Shown: positions 20,958-29,870, numbered from the stretch's first letter. The stretch is DNA of 64,000 nucleotides from Bacillus sp. MYb209 (GCF_002975175.1 NZ_PCNZ01000004.1:186001-250000), one strand, 5' to 3'. Notes: a model not told the origin generated them from the sequence alone. A program made the numbers and translations.

Positions 20958-20999
20958 AAAAATAATGTAAGCTTGGAAATCCAAGCTTACATTATTTTT
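20958..20999. terminator. Strong terminator-like hairpin without an obvious gene
   Basis: A 19-base perfect stem (AAAAATAATGTAAGCTTGG and its complement) with a four-base AAAT loop and a T-run on the plus strand. It lies between two divergent genes, where no terminator is needed. No frame of protein-like quality ends just before it on either strand. Confidence 0.6.
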
Positions 21000-21037
21000 T
21001 GCTTTCCCTTTTCTTATAAAAAGAGTATACTGGCTTA

Positions 21038-21049
21038 GAACGTATGTTC
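21038..21049 (+). promoter_or_regulatory. LexA-like box upstream of the 98-residue gene
   Basis: GAACGTATGTTC is a perfect GAAC-N4-GTTC inverted repeat, the core of the Bacillus SOS box; only the outermost C/G pair of the full consensus differs. A TATACT at 21026-21031 could be the -10 element, placing the box at the transcription start. Its use by LexA is inferred. Confidence 0.5.
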
Positions 21050-21081
21050 TTAATAATTACATACAGTAAGGAGATAGAACA

Positions 21082-21378
21082 ATGGTATACGACACAAAAG
21101 CAATTTCTTGGAATGAATCTTTAAAACAACTTCAACGCCGCTATACAAACAAACAAGTTGACCGAAAAGAATTTGAAGATATTGAACTGATGGAATTCTT
21201 CCGCGATAACGACTACATTTCTTTACCTACACATATAAGCGGCCTATCAACAACACGTTTTACTTCTTACTCTATTTTCACAACTGAAGATAAAGATCGT
21301 AAAGTTGGCACACTCATCATTGAATATGTAGAAAATGACAATGATATTTTATGTGTTGAACAACTATACTTCGTTTAA
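21082..21378 (+). CDS. Hypothetical protein, 98 residues
   Basis: A soluble acidic protein with no recognised domain. It begins MVYDTKAISWNESLKQLQ after a clear AAGGAGA site and ends in ILCVEQLYFV. A basic, probably helical N-terminal third (QRRYTNKQVDRKEFEDIELMEFF) precedes a predicted beta-rich remainder. Monocistronic, with a LexA-like box just upstream and a hairpin after its stop. It may be an SOS-induced protein of the B. cereus group; function unknown. Confidence 0.6.
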   Translation: MVYDTKAISWNESLKQLQRRYTNKQVDRKEFEDIELMEFFRDNDYISLPTHISGLSTTRFTSYSIFTTEDKDRKVGTLIIEYVENDNDILCVEQLYFV

Positions 21379-21385
21379 ATCACAG

Positions 21386-21415
21386 CGCTTGGTCAAAATG
21401 ATCAAGCGTTCTTGC
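21386..21415 (+). terminator. Hairpin after the 98-residue gene
   Basis: CGCTTGGTCA and TGATCAAGCG form a ten-base stem (one G-T pair), followed by TTCTTGCTTT. The T-run is broken, so termination strength is uncertain. Confidence 0.5.
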
Positions 21416-21481
21416 TTTCTATGAATCTCACTGTTTATAATATAAATAAAAGAAAACTGCTTTCGTTAAGGGGGAATACGA

Positions 21482-21913
21482 TTGCTAGAAGGATGGTTTA
21501 GTTGGTTTATTGTCGTTTGGACTGTTGTATTATTAGGACTTATGTCTATTGGTGGATATTTTATGTTCAGAAAATTCCTAAAACGATTACCAAAAGAAGA
21601 TGGTATGTCCATTTTAGATTGGGAGCAACACTACATTGATCAAACACGACACTTATGGGATAACGAGCAGAAACAATTATTAGAAGAACTCGTAAGCCCT
21701 GTTCCTGAACTATTTCGCGATGTTGCTAAATCAAAAATTGCTGGTAAAATTGGGGAACTTGCAATAAAGGAAAACGCTCCAAAAATTACACAAGATTTAA
21801 TCATACAAGGATATATCGTTGCTACACCGAAGCGCGATCATAAATTTTTAATTAAGAAACTACAAGAAAAAGAGATTGATTATTCTAACTATAAAACTTT
21901 ACTTGCAAAATAA
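21482..21913 (+). CDS. DUF2621 family membrane-anchored protein (YneK-like)
   Basis: The 143-residue protein has one N-terminal membrane helix (about residues 5-28) and a soluble domain with WEQHYIDQTRHLWDNEQKQLLEELVSPVP, characteristic of DUF2621. B. subtilis YneK lies beside ccdC (yneJ), and here too it sits next to ccdC, but convergently. TTG start at 21482 has GGGGG eight bases upstream. Function unknown; proximity to the cytochrome c biogenesis genes is conserved but may be chance. Confidence 0.75.
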   Translation: MLEGWFSWFIVVWTVVLLGLMSIGGYFMFRKFLKRLPKEDGMSILDWEQHYIDQTRHLWDNEQKQLLEELVSPVPELFRDVAKSKIAGKIGELAIKENAPKITQDLIIQGYIVATPKRDHKFLIKKLQEKEIDYSNYKTLLAK

Positions 21914-22005
21914 TCTTCATTTTTTCCCCTATTTTCAACAAGTTAACATCAATGGTAAACGTTTTATACGTCGTGGTTGGGACAGAAGATGTTAACAATA
22001 CCAAT

Positions 22006-22036
22006 AAAAAGACAGCGTCTTTGACGCTGTCTTTTT
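22006..22036. terminator. Bidirectional terminator between DUF2621 and ccdC genes
   Basis: AAAAAGACAGCGTC-TTT-GACGCTGTCTTTTT is a perfect stem with T-runs on both strands, between two convergent genes. Confidence 0.8.
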
Positions 22037-22056
22037 ATTTTATACATATACAGTTT

Positions 22057-22563
22057 TTACGTTAGCTTCATATCTTTTTCATTATAAAAACCGTCTTCTT
22101 TTTCCATTTCCTTCTGTAATTTTGTAAAGGAACGGTACATCGCAATTCTCCATGAAACAATCATTGCGAATGCAAGTAAGAAGAACATGCCGCTAAGTTG
22201 TCCTAAATCAAGAGATTGGCTTAAGTATGTTTTAAACACAATACGCACTACAAGTAATCCAATTAAAATAAATACAAATGCTTTTGAACGCTTCAAATAA
22301 ATCTCTTGTCCGCGTATTTCAAACTTAGATGTTTTAATAAGAAAAATAGAGAAAAATAGACCAACGACAATCGCTTCTAACATTTCTGCTGGAGTTAATC
22401 GAAATTCTGGAAAAACATACATCAGTGCTCCTGTGCTCATAAAAAACGGTGGGAGTATAATTTTTTTCAATGTTGCAGGTTTCTTAGCTGCTTTTAAACG
22501 AATAAACATCGCACCAACAGCCATACAAACAGCAACGATACTTGATAAAAGAACTATGTTCAT
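22057..22563 (-). CDS. ccdC: CcdC-family membrane protein
   Basis: The 168-residue protein has five hydrophobic segments and ends in a charged tail (FTKLQKEMEKEDGFYNEKD), matching B. subtilis CcdC/YneJ. The gene is linked with ccdA in Bacillus; CcdC itself was found not essential for cytochrome c synthesis, as I recall. It follows ccdA by about 90 bases in the same direction. The ccdB (yneI, CheY-like) gene that lies between them in B. subtilis is absent. Confidence 0.8.
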   Translation of the reverse strand: MNIVLLSSIVAVCMAVGAMFIRLKAAKKPATLKKIILPPFFMSTGALMYVFPEFRLTPAEMLEAIVVGLFFSIFLIKTSKFEIRGQEIYLKRSKAFVFILIGLLVVRIVFKTYLSQSLDLGQLSGMFFLLAFAMIVSWRIAMYRSFTKLQKEMEKEDGFYNEKDMKLT

Positions 22564-22654
22564 ATTTTCTCATCCTTTTTTTGTGGCTATACGCAAAATA
22601 TAATTTCATTATATGCTTTTCCGTTAGTATTTCCAACATTTTCACAGAATAATA

Positions 22655-23362
22655 CTAAAAACCGGTAAATCCACCAAATAAACTTGAGAAATATACGATA
22701 ATTTTCGTCATCCAGTTAAAGTATAGAAAGACCCCCATGACAATCATAATGTATCCTCCTATTTTCATGAACGCCATACTATTTCTTTTAATCCAAGACA
22801 TTTTCGTAATAAAGAATGAAAGTACGAAAAACGGGATAGCAAATCCAAGTATGTAAGCAATCATATAAATCATTGCCGATTCTGGATTTGTTGCAGCTAA
22901 TCCAATTACAGACACTAAAATAGGCCCTGTACAAGGTGTCCATCCTGCAGCAAATGCCAATCCAATTAGAACTGAACCAAAATAACCACTCGGACGATTT
23001 TTAAAAGTAAATTTACGATCTTGCATTAAAAACTTCGGCTTAAACACACCGACAATAATAAGACCGAACACAATGATAAATATACCACCTAACTGCCTAA
23101 TTAAATCTTTATAATTCGTAAAGATTCCTCCGATAAAACTTGTACCAAATCCAATTGCGATAAATATAATAGAAAACCCAAGTAAGAAAAATGCTGTATG
23201 TATCATACTTCTTTTGCGAAGCATTGCATTTTCTTCTTTCAATTCAGAAACCGACATACCTGTTATGTATGATAAAAATGCCGGATAAAGCGGTAAGCAA
23301 CATGGGGATATAAATGATAAGAACCCAGCTCCAAACGCTAAAAAAATACTAATATCTTGCAT
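22655..23362 (-). CDS. ccdA: CcdA cytochrome c biogenesis / thiol-disulfide membrane protein
   Basis: The 235-residue protein has six membrane helices of the CcdA/DsbD-beta family. The two redox cysteine sites are visible: [16 protein letters not shown] in helix 1 and [12 protein letters not shown] in helix 4. It passes electrons from cytoplasmic thioredoxin to extracytoplasmic thiol proteins (ResA for haem ligation, StoA for spore cortex). ATG at 23362 follows AGGAGAGG. The frame extends upstream without a site. ccdC follows. Confidence 0.88.
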   Translation of the reverse strand: MQDISIFLAFGAGFLSFISPCCLPLYPAFLSYITGMSVSELKEENAMLRKRSMIHTAFFLLGFSIIFIAIGFGTSFIGGIFTNYKDLIRQLGGIFIIVFGLIIVGVFKPKFLMQDRKFTFKNRPSGYFGSVLIGLAFAAGWTPCTGPILVSVIGLAATNPESAMIYMIAYILGFAIPFFVLSFFITKMSWIKRNSMAFMKIGGYIMIVMGVFLYFNWMTKIIVYFSSLFGGFTGF

Positions 23363-23479
23363 GATTCCACTCCTCTCCTTACATATTGTAGCAAAAACAC
23401 ATAAAAATACTATGAACAATTCGTGAACTCACGTTTCCAACGTGATAATAAGAAAAACTACCCTTTCACACAGTTTCTA

Positions 23480-23633
23480 ATAAAGTGAAACTTTAATCAG
23501 TGGGGTTTTGTTCATCCCACTGATTATTAGTTGAACCAATCGGGCGTTTACGGGCAGTTGATCTCCCATCTAACTTCTTTGCTCCAGCCGAATTTTGAGG
23601 TGGGAGTCTTACTGCCCGTTAACGCGGGATAAA
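23480..23633. repeat. bcr1-type short interspersed repeat with target duplication
   Basis: A 144-base body (23485-23628) is flanked by direct repeats ATAAA (23480-23484 and 23629-23633). Inside are an inverted repeat ATCAGTGGG / CCCACTGAT with a short loop, a GGGCAGT / ACTGCCC pair and a CTCCCA / TGGGAG pair, giving a strongly folded transcript. Length, TTTAT-type duplication and the GTGAAACTTTAATCAGTGGG start match my memory of bcr1, a mobile repeat specific to the B. cereus group. The rest of 23363-23910 is AT-rich with no gene. Confidence 0.75.
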
Positions 23634-23910
23634 ACGTTTTTATTTCCTTCTATTATATAGAAAAATCTCAATTGAATTATGAAACTCTTTCTAATTGTTA
23701 CTAACATAACAAAGGTTCCACAGTTTCTCAAATCATTAGCACATTACAATTAACTTCACACATATCGACCCTAAAAAAATTTTTTTCAAATGCTATCTTT
23801 ATACAACATAAAGCTGATTTTACAATACTTTAATTATTATAAATTTCAAGATTATGCATAAATATCATACTTTTATTATTATTCTATAAAATTTTTCATT
23901 TTTCTTTCAT

Positions 23911-23939
23911 TTGACCCTTCATTTTTAATTTTGTATACT
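23911..23939 (+). promoter_or_regulatory. Sigma-A promoter of the EamA transporter gene
   Basis: TTGACC at 23911-23916, a 17-base spacer and TATACT at 23934-23939. A TCCG-TTA-CGGA inverted repeat (23958-23968) lies about 20 bases downstream and could be an operator or leader element. Confidence 0.7.
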
Positions 23940-23998
23940 TCCCTCTAGTTATATATGTCCGTTACGGAACAATTTCATATAGATGGGAGGAATTTTTC

Positions 23999-24907
23999 AT
24001 GCTTCGTTATTCTCTTTTAGTTTTATTAGGAGCGTGTAGTTATGGGGTTTTAGCTATTTTTGTTAAACTTGCATATGCAGAAGGATTTTCACTTGGAGAG
24101 GTAATTGGTAGCCAGTATTTGTTCGGTTGGATTATTTTACTTGCTATTACACTTCTATTTTCTAGACATCGTGTTCCACTGAAACAAATGTTAATTTTAT
24201 TCGTCGCAGGAACGTCTGCAAGTTTTACTGGGATTTTTTATTACGCTTCCTTAAAAACTGTACCAGCTGAAATTGCAATTATACTTTTATTCCAGTTCGT
24301 TTGGGTTGGGATTATCATTGAGGCGGTCGCAACGAAAACATTGCCTTCAAAAGAAAAAGTTATCTCGGTTATCTTCTTACTTGCAGGTACATTTTTATCA
24401 AGCGGGTTATTAGAAAAATCAGCAGGTGATTTCGATATGACTGGAATCATTTTAGGCTTATTATCTGCTATTACATTTGCAACATACATTTTTGTAAGTG
24501 GTAAAGTTGCCGTTGAAGTACCTTCATTACCACGCGGTGTCCTTTTAATGGCTGGTGCTTTAACTTTAGTCATGATCGTATTCCCGCCAACATTTATTTT
24601 TAACGGAACGATTTCTCAAGGCCTTTGGAAATACGGCTTAGGATTAGGAATATTTAGTATCGTTATTCCGTCCATTGCCTTTACAATCGGTATTCCAAAA
24701 ATCGGATCTGGCTTAGCAACTATTCTTGGCGCAGCGGAACTACCAGTTACAACAATTATGTCGGTATTCGTTTTAAAAGAAGCTGTACTATCTTCACAAT
24801 GGTACGGTGTATCACTTATTTTAATCGGTATCGCAATCCCGCAAATTGCCTATGCAATGCGTGGACGGTATAGAAAACAGCATACTCATAAAAAAGTTAC
24901 GGCATAA
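23999..24907 (+). CDS. EamA/DMT-superfamily transporter
   Basis: The 302-residue protein has ten predicted membrane helices in two EamA repeats. The first begins YSLLVLLGACSYGVLAIFVKLAYAEGFS and the second is recognisable at ITFATYIFVSGKVAVE and GAAELPVTTIMSVFVLKEAV. It is an inner-membrane drug/metabolite transporter; the substrate cannot be told. A basic tail (MRGRYRKQHTHKK) ends it. It has its own promoter, GGGAGG site and terminator, with the bcr1 element about 370 bases upstream. Confidence 0.82.
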   Translation: MLRYSLLVLLGACSYGVLAIFVKLAYAEGFSLGEVIGSQYLFGWIILLAITLLFSRHRVPLKQMLILFVAGTSASFTGIFYYASLKTVPAEIAIILLFQFVWVGIIIEAVATKTLPSKEKVISVIFLLAGTFLSSGLLEKSAGDFDMTGIILGLLSAITFATYIFVSGKVAVEVPSLPRGVLLMAGALTLVMIVFPPTFIFNGTISQGLWKYGLGLGIFSIVIPSIAFTIGIPKIGSGLATILGAAELPVTTIMSVFVLKEAVLSSQWYGVSLILIGIAIPQIAYAMRGRYRKQHTHKKVTA

Positions 24908-24910
24908 ACG

Positions 24911-24946
24911 AGAGAGGATTTTCATTTGAGAATCCTCTCTTTTATT
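24911..24946 (+). terminator. Intrinsic terminator of the EamA gene
   Basis: AGAGAGGATT and AATCCTCTCT form a ten-base stem followed by TTTATT. Confidence 0.8.
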
Positions 24947-24999
24947 ATTGTGTTATATAATGAATACAAATATTTCACTTAAGAAAGAGGGTATAATAA

Positions 25000-26160
25000 G
25001 TGGCATCTATCCCAGATCAATTAACAGAAAAACTTATTTCCATTCGTCGGCATTTACATGAAAATCCAGAACTATCATACGAAGAATTTGAAACGACAAA
25101 AGCGATAAAAAATTGGTTAGAAGAGGCCAATATCACTATTATTGATTCCAACTTAGAAACAGGAATTATCGCTGAAATTGCTGGTAATAAAAACGGACCA
25201 GTTGTAGCGCTTCGTGCTGATATCGATGCCCTTCCTATCCAGGAAGAAACAGACCTTCCATACACTTCAAAAATACAAGGTAAAATGCATGCTTGTGGGC
25301 ATGATTTTCATACAGCTGCTATGTTGGGAGCGGCTTACTTATTAAAAGAAAAAGAAGCTTCTCTTAACGGAACTGTTCGCTTTATATTCCAAGCTGCTGA
25401 AGAAAGTGGAAACGGAGCATGTAAAGTTGTTGAAGCTGGACATTTAAAGAATGTGCAAGCCGTGTTTGGTATGCATAATAAGCCCGATTTACCAGTAGGT
25501 ACAATCGGTATTAAAGACGGTCCACTAATGGCTGGAGTAGATCGATTTGAAATTGAAATTCATGGTGTTGGAACACATGCAGCTGTGCCTGATGCCGGCG
25601 TCGATCCTATCGTTGCATCATCTCAAATCGTTATGGCACTTCAAACAATTGTAAGCCGAAATATTAGTTCCTCTCATAACGCTGTCGTAAGTGTAACAAA
25701 CATTCATTCAGGGAATACGTGGAACGTTATTCCTGAAAAAGCTACATTAGAAGGAACTGTTCGTACATTCCAAGCTGAAACACGTGAAAAGATTCCAGCA
25801 CTAATGGAACGTATCATTAAAGGTATTTCTGATGCACTAGGTGTAAAAACAGAGTTTCGATTTTACCCAGGTCCTCCTGCTGTTCATAACGATAAAGTAC
25901 TCACTAATCTTTCTGTTCAAATTGCAGAGCAAATGGACCTAAACGTTATCTCTCCTACACCATCAATGGCAGGAGAAGATTTTTCTTTTTACCAACAAGA
26001 AACACCAGGTTCATTCGTCTTTATGGGAACAAGTGGTACACATGAATGGCATCATCCAGCTTTTACAGTAGATGAAAAAGCATTGCCTATTAGCGCGGAG
26101 TATTTCGCCTTATTAGCCGAAGGAGCTATTCATCAATTATTGCAAACAAAAAGCCGTTAA
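25000..26160 (+). CDS. M20-family amidohydrolase / metallopeptidase
   Basis: The 386-residue protein is a complete M20D amidohydrolase: RRHLHENPELSYEEFET, VVALRADIDALPIQE, HACGHDFHTAAMLGAA (Cys and His metal site), FQAAEESGNGA and MAGEDFSFY near the end. An inserted dimerisation lid lies between about residues 180 and 290. The family hydrolyses N-acyl amino acids, hippurate or indole conjugates; B. subtilis relatives are YhaA and AmhX. GTG start at 25000 with an AGAGGG site. Monocistronic, probably cytosolic. Confidence 0.85.
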   Translation: MASIPDQLTEKLISIRRHLHENPELSYEEFETTKAIKNWLEEANITIIDSNLETGIIAEIAGNKNGPVVALRADIDALPIQEETDLPYTSKIQGKMHACGHDFHTAAMLGAAYLLKEKEASLNGTVRFIFQAAEESGNGACKVVEAGHLKNVQAVFGMHNKPDLPVGTIGIKDGPLMAGVDRFEIEIHGVGTHAAVPDAGVDPIVASSQIVMALQTIVSRNISSSHNAVVSVTNIHSGNTWNVIPEKATLEGTVRTFQAETREKIPALMERIIKGISDALGVKTEFRFYPGPPAVHNDKVLTNLSVQIAEQMDLNVISPTPSMAGEDFSFYQQETPGSFVFMGTSGTHEWHHPAFTVDEKALPISAEYFALLAEGAIHQLLQTKSR

Positions 26161-26178
26161 GTTACCCTTAACGGCTTT
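26150..26178. terminator. Bidirectional terminator
   Basis: AAAGCCGTTAA and TTAACGGCTTT form an 11-base stem that begins within the last codons of the M20 gene and faces the ABC permease gene on the other strand. Confidence 0.75.
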
Positions 26179-26181
26179 TGC

Positions 26182-27129
26182 TTATGCTGTTAAATCTCGT
26201 TTTATAAATACAGTATAGGAAACCCCTAAAAATACAGCTAAGTATAGAAGAAGCATACAAGAAGCAAATGGGAATGTTACTCCATCAATAAAGCTTCCAC
26301 CCTTTAAAAGCCCATATAAATCTGTATTCGCTGGTAATAAATATTTCGCCCATTCATATCTTGCTGCTGGAATTAGCGCTATTCCTCCTGATAAAGCAAG
26401 AAATAAAGAAATACCAATTGCACCTCCACTTGATCTCGTTAAAACAGAAATCATAAAAGCAAATGCAGCATATACAAGAGTTGGTAACCAAGATAAAATA
26501 TAATATTTACTTGCTTCCACGAAAATGTTTTGTTTTATAATATTTCCGTCTTGAACGATAAATTCAGTCCAGGATGGTTGTTGGAATTTATAAACAATTA
26601 GCCCACATAATGTTGAAAAAATCATATTAAAGATAAATAATAATGCCGCAAATATAACGATGGCCAAAAATTTCGATGTTAAAATTTTAAATCTGCTCGC
26701 TGGACGAATCGTTAAAAATTTATATGTTCCCCAGCTATATTCATTCGCAAAAATTGTACTCGCATATACGAGAATAAACGGAAGTAAAATAGGAAAAACA
26801 ATAAAGCCAGTATCTCTCATGAAAGAAAGTGGAGAACTACTTGCTGGCGCTGTATTCGTATCTAAATGCTTCATTTTAAGCTGGTATTCCTTTACAAGCT
26901 CGTCTCCTGACTTTTCCGTTAAAATATCCTCTTTTTTCATGCCGAGCTTTTTCTCAATTTCTACAGTGCGTTCTGTATAATCCGCTTTCCATCCTTTTGT
27001 TTCTGGCTCTAAATACTTTACCGTAACCCATCCTAACCCAATAATTAATACCGCAATAACTGCAAAAGGAATAATCGTTCGCTTTCGCTTAAATATTTTA
27101 TACAGCTCGTTATAAACTAAATTAAACAA
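26182..27129 (-). CDS. ABC-2 type transporter permease
   Basis: The 315-residue protein has one N-terminal helix, a ~75-residue extracytoplasmic loop, then about five helices. This is the topology of ABC-2 permeases that pair with BcrA/NatA-type ATPases in bacitracin or lantibiotic self-protection and Na+ export. Motifs such as FANEYSWGTYKFLTIRPASR are typical. TTG start at 27129 is supported by GGGGG nine bases upstream and overlaps the ATPase gene by eight bases. Substrate unknown. Confidence 0.82.
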   Translation of the reverse strand: MFNLVYNELYKIFKRKRTIIPFAVIAVLIIGLGWVTVKYLEPETKGWKADYTERTVEIEKKLGMKKEDILTEKSGDELVKEYQLKMKHLDTNTAPASSSPLSFMRDTGFIVFPILLPFILVYASTIFANEYSWGTYKFLTIRPASRFKILTSKFLAIVIFAALLFIFNMIFSTLCGLIVYKFQQPSWTEFIVQDGNIIKQNIFVEASKYYILSWLPTLVYAAFAFMISVLTRSSGGAIGISLFLALSGGIALIPAARYEWAKYLLPANTDLYGLLKGGSFIDGVTFPFASCMLLLYLAVFLGVSYTVFIKRDLTA

Positions 27130-28033
27130 TATCTTTTCCCCCTGTTAATTCTAAAAACTGCTCTTCTAGCGTTTTTCTTTCTTCATATACACGATAAACT
27201 TGAATGTTTTTCTCGATCAATGTACGAAGAACATTTGGGATTTCTTCATCTTTCACATTTATAATTAATTCATTACCTTTTACTAAAACATCGTACTCTA
27301 AAACTTCAGCTGCTTTATTCGCATCATCTACACGTATATGTATCTTTTCAGTTTCTTCCTTTTTATCACTTTGAATATTTTGAGTTGCGACATATTCTCC
27401 GTGCTGAATAATAATAACCCTGTCACACATTAGTTCAACTTCTGAAAGTAAGTGACTAGAGACAAGAACAGCTTTTCCTTGTTCATGTGCAATTTTCTTT
27501 ATGTACATCCGCATTTCATGTATACCACTCGGATCTAATCCGTTCGTTGGTTCATCTAGTATTAATACGTCTGGATTATGTATAAGTGCCTGAGCAATTC
27601 CTAAACGTTGTCTCATACCGAGTGAATATGCTTTTACTTTACGGTCAATTACTTGTCCCATTCCTAACAATTGCACTACTTCATCGATACGCTCTTCAGT
27701 CACATTGCCATTCATTCGTCCAAAATATGTTAAATTTTCATAGCCACTTAAGAAAGGATAGAATTCCGGTGTCTCAATTACAGCACCAATTTTCGCAGCA
27801 GTTTTTTCAAATTGCTGTTTTACAGATTGACCATCAATCCATACTTCTCCTTCTGTCATACGAATCATTCCGACCATCATTCGCATTAATGTCGTTTTTC
27901 CAGCACCATTTGGTCCTAATAAGCCAACTACTTCACCTTTTTTCACTTCAAAACTAATATTTTCTACTAACGTCTTTGAACCAATTCGTTTTGTTAATCG
28001 ATCAACTTTTACGATCGCTTGCTCATTTATCAT
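27122..28033 (-). CDS. ABC transporter ATP-binding protein, BcrA-like
   Basis: The 303-residue protein has the usual motifs: Walker A GLLGPNGAGKTTLMRMM, signature YSLGMRQRLGIAQAL, Walker B VLILDEPTNGLDP and H-loop VSSHLLSE. A C-terminal regulatory stretch (about residues 220-300) is like that of BcrA/DrrA subgroup ATPases. ATG at 28033 is favoured over one three codons earlier because AAAGG is then nine bases away. First gene of a coupled two-gene exporter with the permease. Confidence 0.88.
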   Translation of the reverse strand: MINEQAIVKVDRLTKRIGSKTLVENISFEVKKGEVVGLLGPNGAGKTTLMRMMVGMIRMTEGEVWIDGQSVKQQFEKTAAKIGAVIETPEFYPFLSGYENLTYFGRMNGNVTEERIDEVVQLLGMGQVIDRKVKAYSLGMRQRLGIAQALIHNPDVLILDEPTNGLDPSGIHEMRMYIKKIAHEQGKAVLVSSHLLSEVELMCDRVIIIQHGEYVATQNIQSDKKEETEKIHIRVDDANKAAEVLEYDVLVKGNELIINVKDEEIPNVLRTLIEKNIQVYRVYEERKTLEEQFLELTGGKDIV

Positions 28034-28128
28034 TCCATACAACCTTTCTTCTTAACTCTTTTTTTTCAGTTCTTCCCACTGTATCATGATTAATAACATG
28101 TGTAAAATGAAGAAAAAGCCATGATTTC

Positions 28129-28704
28129 TCATGCCTTTCTCCTTGTTTCATATGACTTTTCACCCTTTAACCTTTGTGTAAACCTACAACATTGCCACAT
28201 TGATATTATAATGACGGTTATCATAACAACTGCTGTTACCATTATCGCATACGTCGTAATCGGTGCATTTGTTACTCCTTGGATTCCTACTGCTTTCATA
28301 AAAATAATAATAAATAATTTCAAAAATAACATACCATGAATTAATCCGAAAACAAAAGCTCCTCCGTAAATTAATAATTGCTCCTGACATAATAAACATA
28401 ACATTTCTTTTCTTGTCATCTTCACTACTTCATACGATTTAAACTCCTCTCTTCTTACCTGTAAAAGAGAGGTTGTCATTTTATATGTAATGAAAATACA
28501 TACAAAAACTACAAATAGAAACATAGCATAAAACCACTTTACAAATATAGGTGTATATCCCACTTTACTTATTACAGCTTCATTGAATCGGAATGATATC
28601 ATAAAAAAACAAATCATTGTATTCATAGCAATCCACATAAATTGTTTTAACCTTTTGGCAGCAAATGTTTGTATATTTTTTCTCGCTAACCGACATAAAG
28701 ACAT
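28129..28704 (-). CDS. Half-length FtsX/BceB-type membrane protein
   Basis: The 191-residue protein resembles only the N-terminal part of BceB-type permeases: LARKNIQTFAAKRLKQFMWIAMNTMICFFMISFRFNEAV, then an FtsX-like three-helix block with ITYKMTTSLLQVRREEFKSYEVVKMTRKEML. Full BceB proteins are ~650 residues with a large extracellular domain. This frame ends with a charged tail and stop, so it is either a naturally short permease or a remnant. It is transcribed toward the ABC-2 pair about 95 bases away and could be cotranscribed. Confidence 0.55.
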   Translation of the reverse strand: MSLCRLARKNIQTFAAKRLKQFMWIAMNTMICFFMISFRFNEAVISKVGYTPIFVKWFYAMFLFVVFVCIFITYKMTTSLLQVRREEFKSYEVVKMTRKEMLCLLCQEQLLIYGGAFVFGLIHGMLFLKLFIIIFMKAVGIQGVTNAPITTYAIMVTAVVMITVIIISMWQCCRFTQRLKGEKSYETRRKA

Positions 28705-28862
28705 AGATCCCTTCCCCTACCTTACTTCATAACATACGCATTCTATACTACTAGTGTATGAAAATATGACATTTTAAACATCGCACTTCAATCGGAATCT
28801 TTTCTAAGACTTTAGTCCTAGAAACCAAGCATATTTACCTCTTTAGCATTGAACAAAAAAAC

Positions 28863-28901
28863 AAAAAACGGAAATGCACTTTAGTTACATTTCCGTTTTT
28901 T
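28863..28901 (-). terminator. Intrinsic terminator of the LysR regulator gene
   Basis: AAAAAACGGAAATG and CATTTCCGTTTTTT form a 14-base stem with an 11-base loop, 60 bases after the regulator stop. Confidence 0.75.
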
Positions 28902-28961
28902 GTTTAACGAAGTGAATCTTTATATAACTTAATTATCATGACTGCCTTGTAACTTCATCAA

Positions 28962-29870
28962 CTATTCAGCCTTCGCATCTTCCACTTCAATCCTTTTTTT
29001 CTCTCTTGCAATTTTCAAAAACTCTAACAACTCTGGATTGTTATTCATTTTTTTATAAGCCACTGACATTTCTGCAACAAAATTAGAATCACATAACTCT
29101 TTATATACAACTTCTGTTTTATACAATTTATTTGCGGATACAGGTATTACTGTAATTCCAATACCTGCTGCTACAAGCCCCATGACAGTTTGATACTCCG
29201 TTGCTTCTTGTACAATGTGCGGACTAAAACCGACATCGCGGCAAAGTGATAAAATTGTATCGTATAACGCTGGCCATACTGGTCTCGTAATAAATACGAA
29301 CGGTTCATCCCTTAAATCTTCGATATGTATTTCGTCCTTTTCAGCAAGTGGATGCGCCTTCGGTAAGCATAACGTACACGAAAGTTTTTGAATTGGTTCT
29401 AACTCAAGTAATTGCGTTGGAATTGGCGGACGTAAAAATCCAATATCGATTCGATTATCATGAAGTGCATGCACCTGATCCGGTGTTGACAATTCATGTA
29501 ATGCAACAGACACTCTTGGAAATTTCTTTCTATACTCCCTGACAATTGACGGTAAAATATCATATATCGCCGCACCTACAAAACCAATTGAAAGTGATCC
29601 AACTTCTCCCCTTTGAGCACTTTGTGCAACTTCTACTGCTTTTTCAATTTGTTCAAACGCTTTTTTTACTTCTTTTAAAAACATTCCTCCTGCTTCTGTT
29701 AATTCAACCTTTCTCTTCGTTCTTGAAAATAACATAACTCCCATTTCTTTTTCTAATTGCTGAATTTGTTGACTAAGTGGTGGTTGTGTCATTTGTAGAC
29801 GAGCAGCCGCTCGTCCAAAGTGCAATTCCTCTGCCACTACAACAAAATATTGCAAATGCCGTAATTCCAT
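28962..29870 (-). CDS. cidR: LysR-family regulator, CidR-like
   Basis: The 302-residue protein has the N-terminal LysR winged helix (MELRHLQYFVVVAEELHFGRAAARLQMTQPPLSQQIQQLE) and a C-terminal periplasmic-binding-like effector domain. It diverges from cidA-cidB, the arrangement of cidR-cidABC in Staphylococcus and B. anthracis, where CidR activates the operon in response to acetate or glucose overflow. ATG at 29870 follows AAAGGGTG; an upstream start six codons earlier lacks a site. The symbol rests on the neighbourhood and LysR type. Confidence 0.78.
   Translation of the reverse strand: MELRHLQYFVVVAEELHFGRAAARLQMTQPPLSQQIQQLEKEMGVMLFSRTKRKVELTEAGGMFLKEVKKAFEQIEKAVEVAQSAQRGEVGSLSIGFVGAAIYDILPSIVREYRKKFPRVSVALHELSTPDQVHALHDNRIDIGFLRPPIPTQLLELEPIQKLSCTLCLPKAHPLAEKDEIHIEDLRDEPFVFITRPVWPALYDTILSLCRDVGFSPHIVQEATEYQTVMGLVAAGIGITVIPVSANKLYKTEVVYKELCDSNFVAEMSVAYKKMNNNPELLEFLKIAREKKRIEVEDAKAE

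Noticed and set aside
23461-23640. Repeat-rich stretch considered as a CRISPR-like or riboswitch element
   Set aside because: There is a single copy with internal inverted repeats and five-base flanking duplications, not repeats with spacers; it fits bcr1 better.
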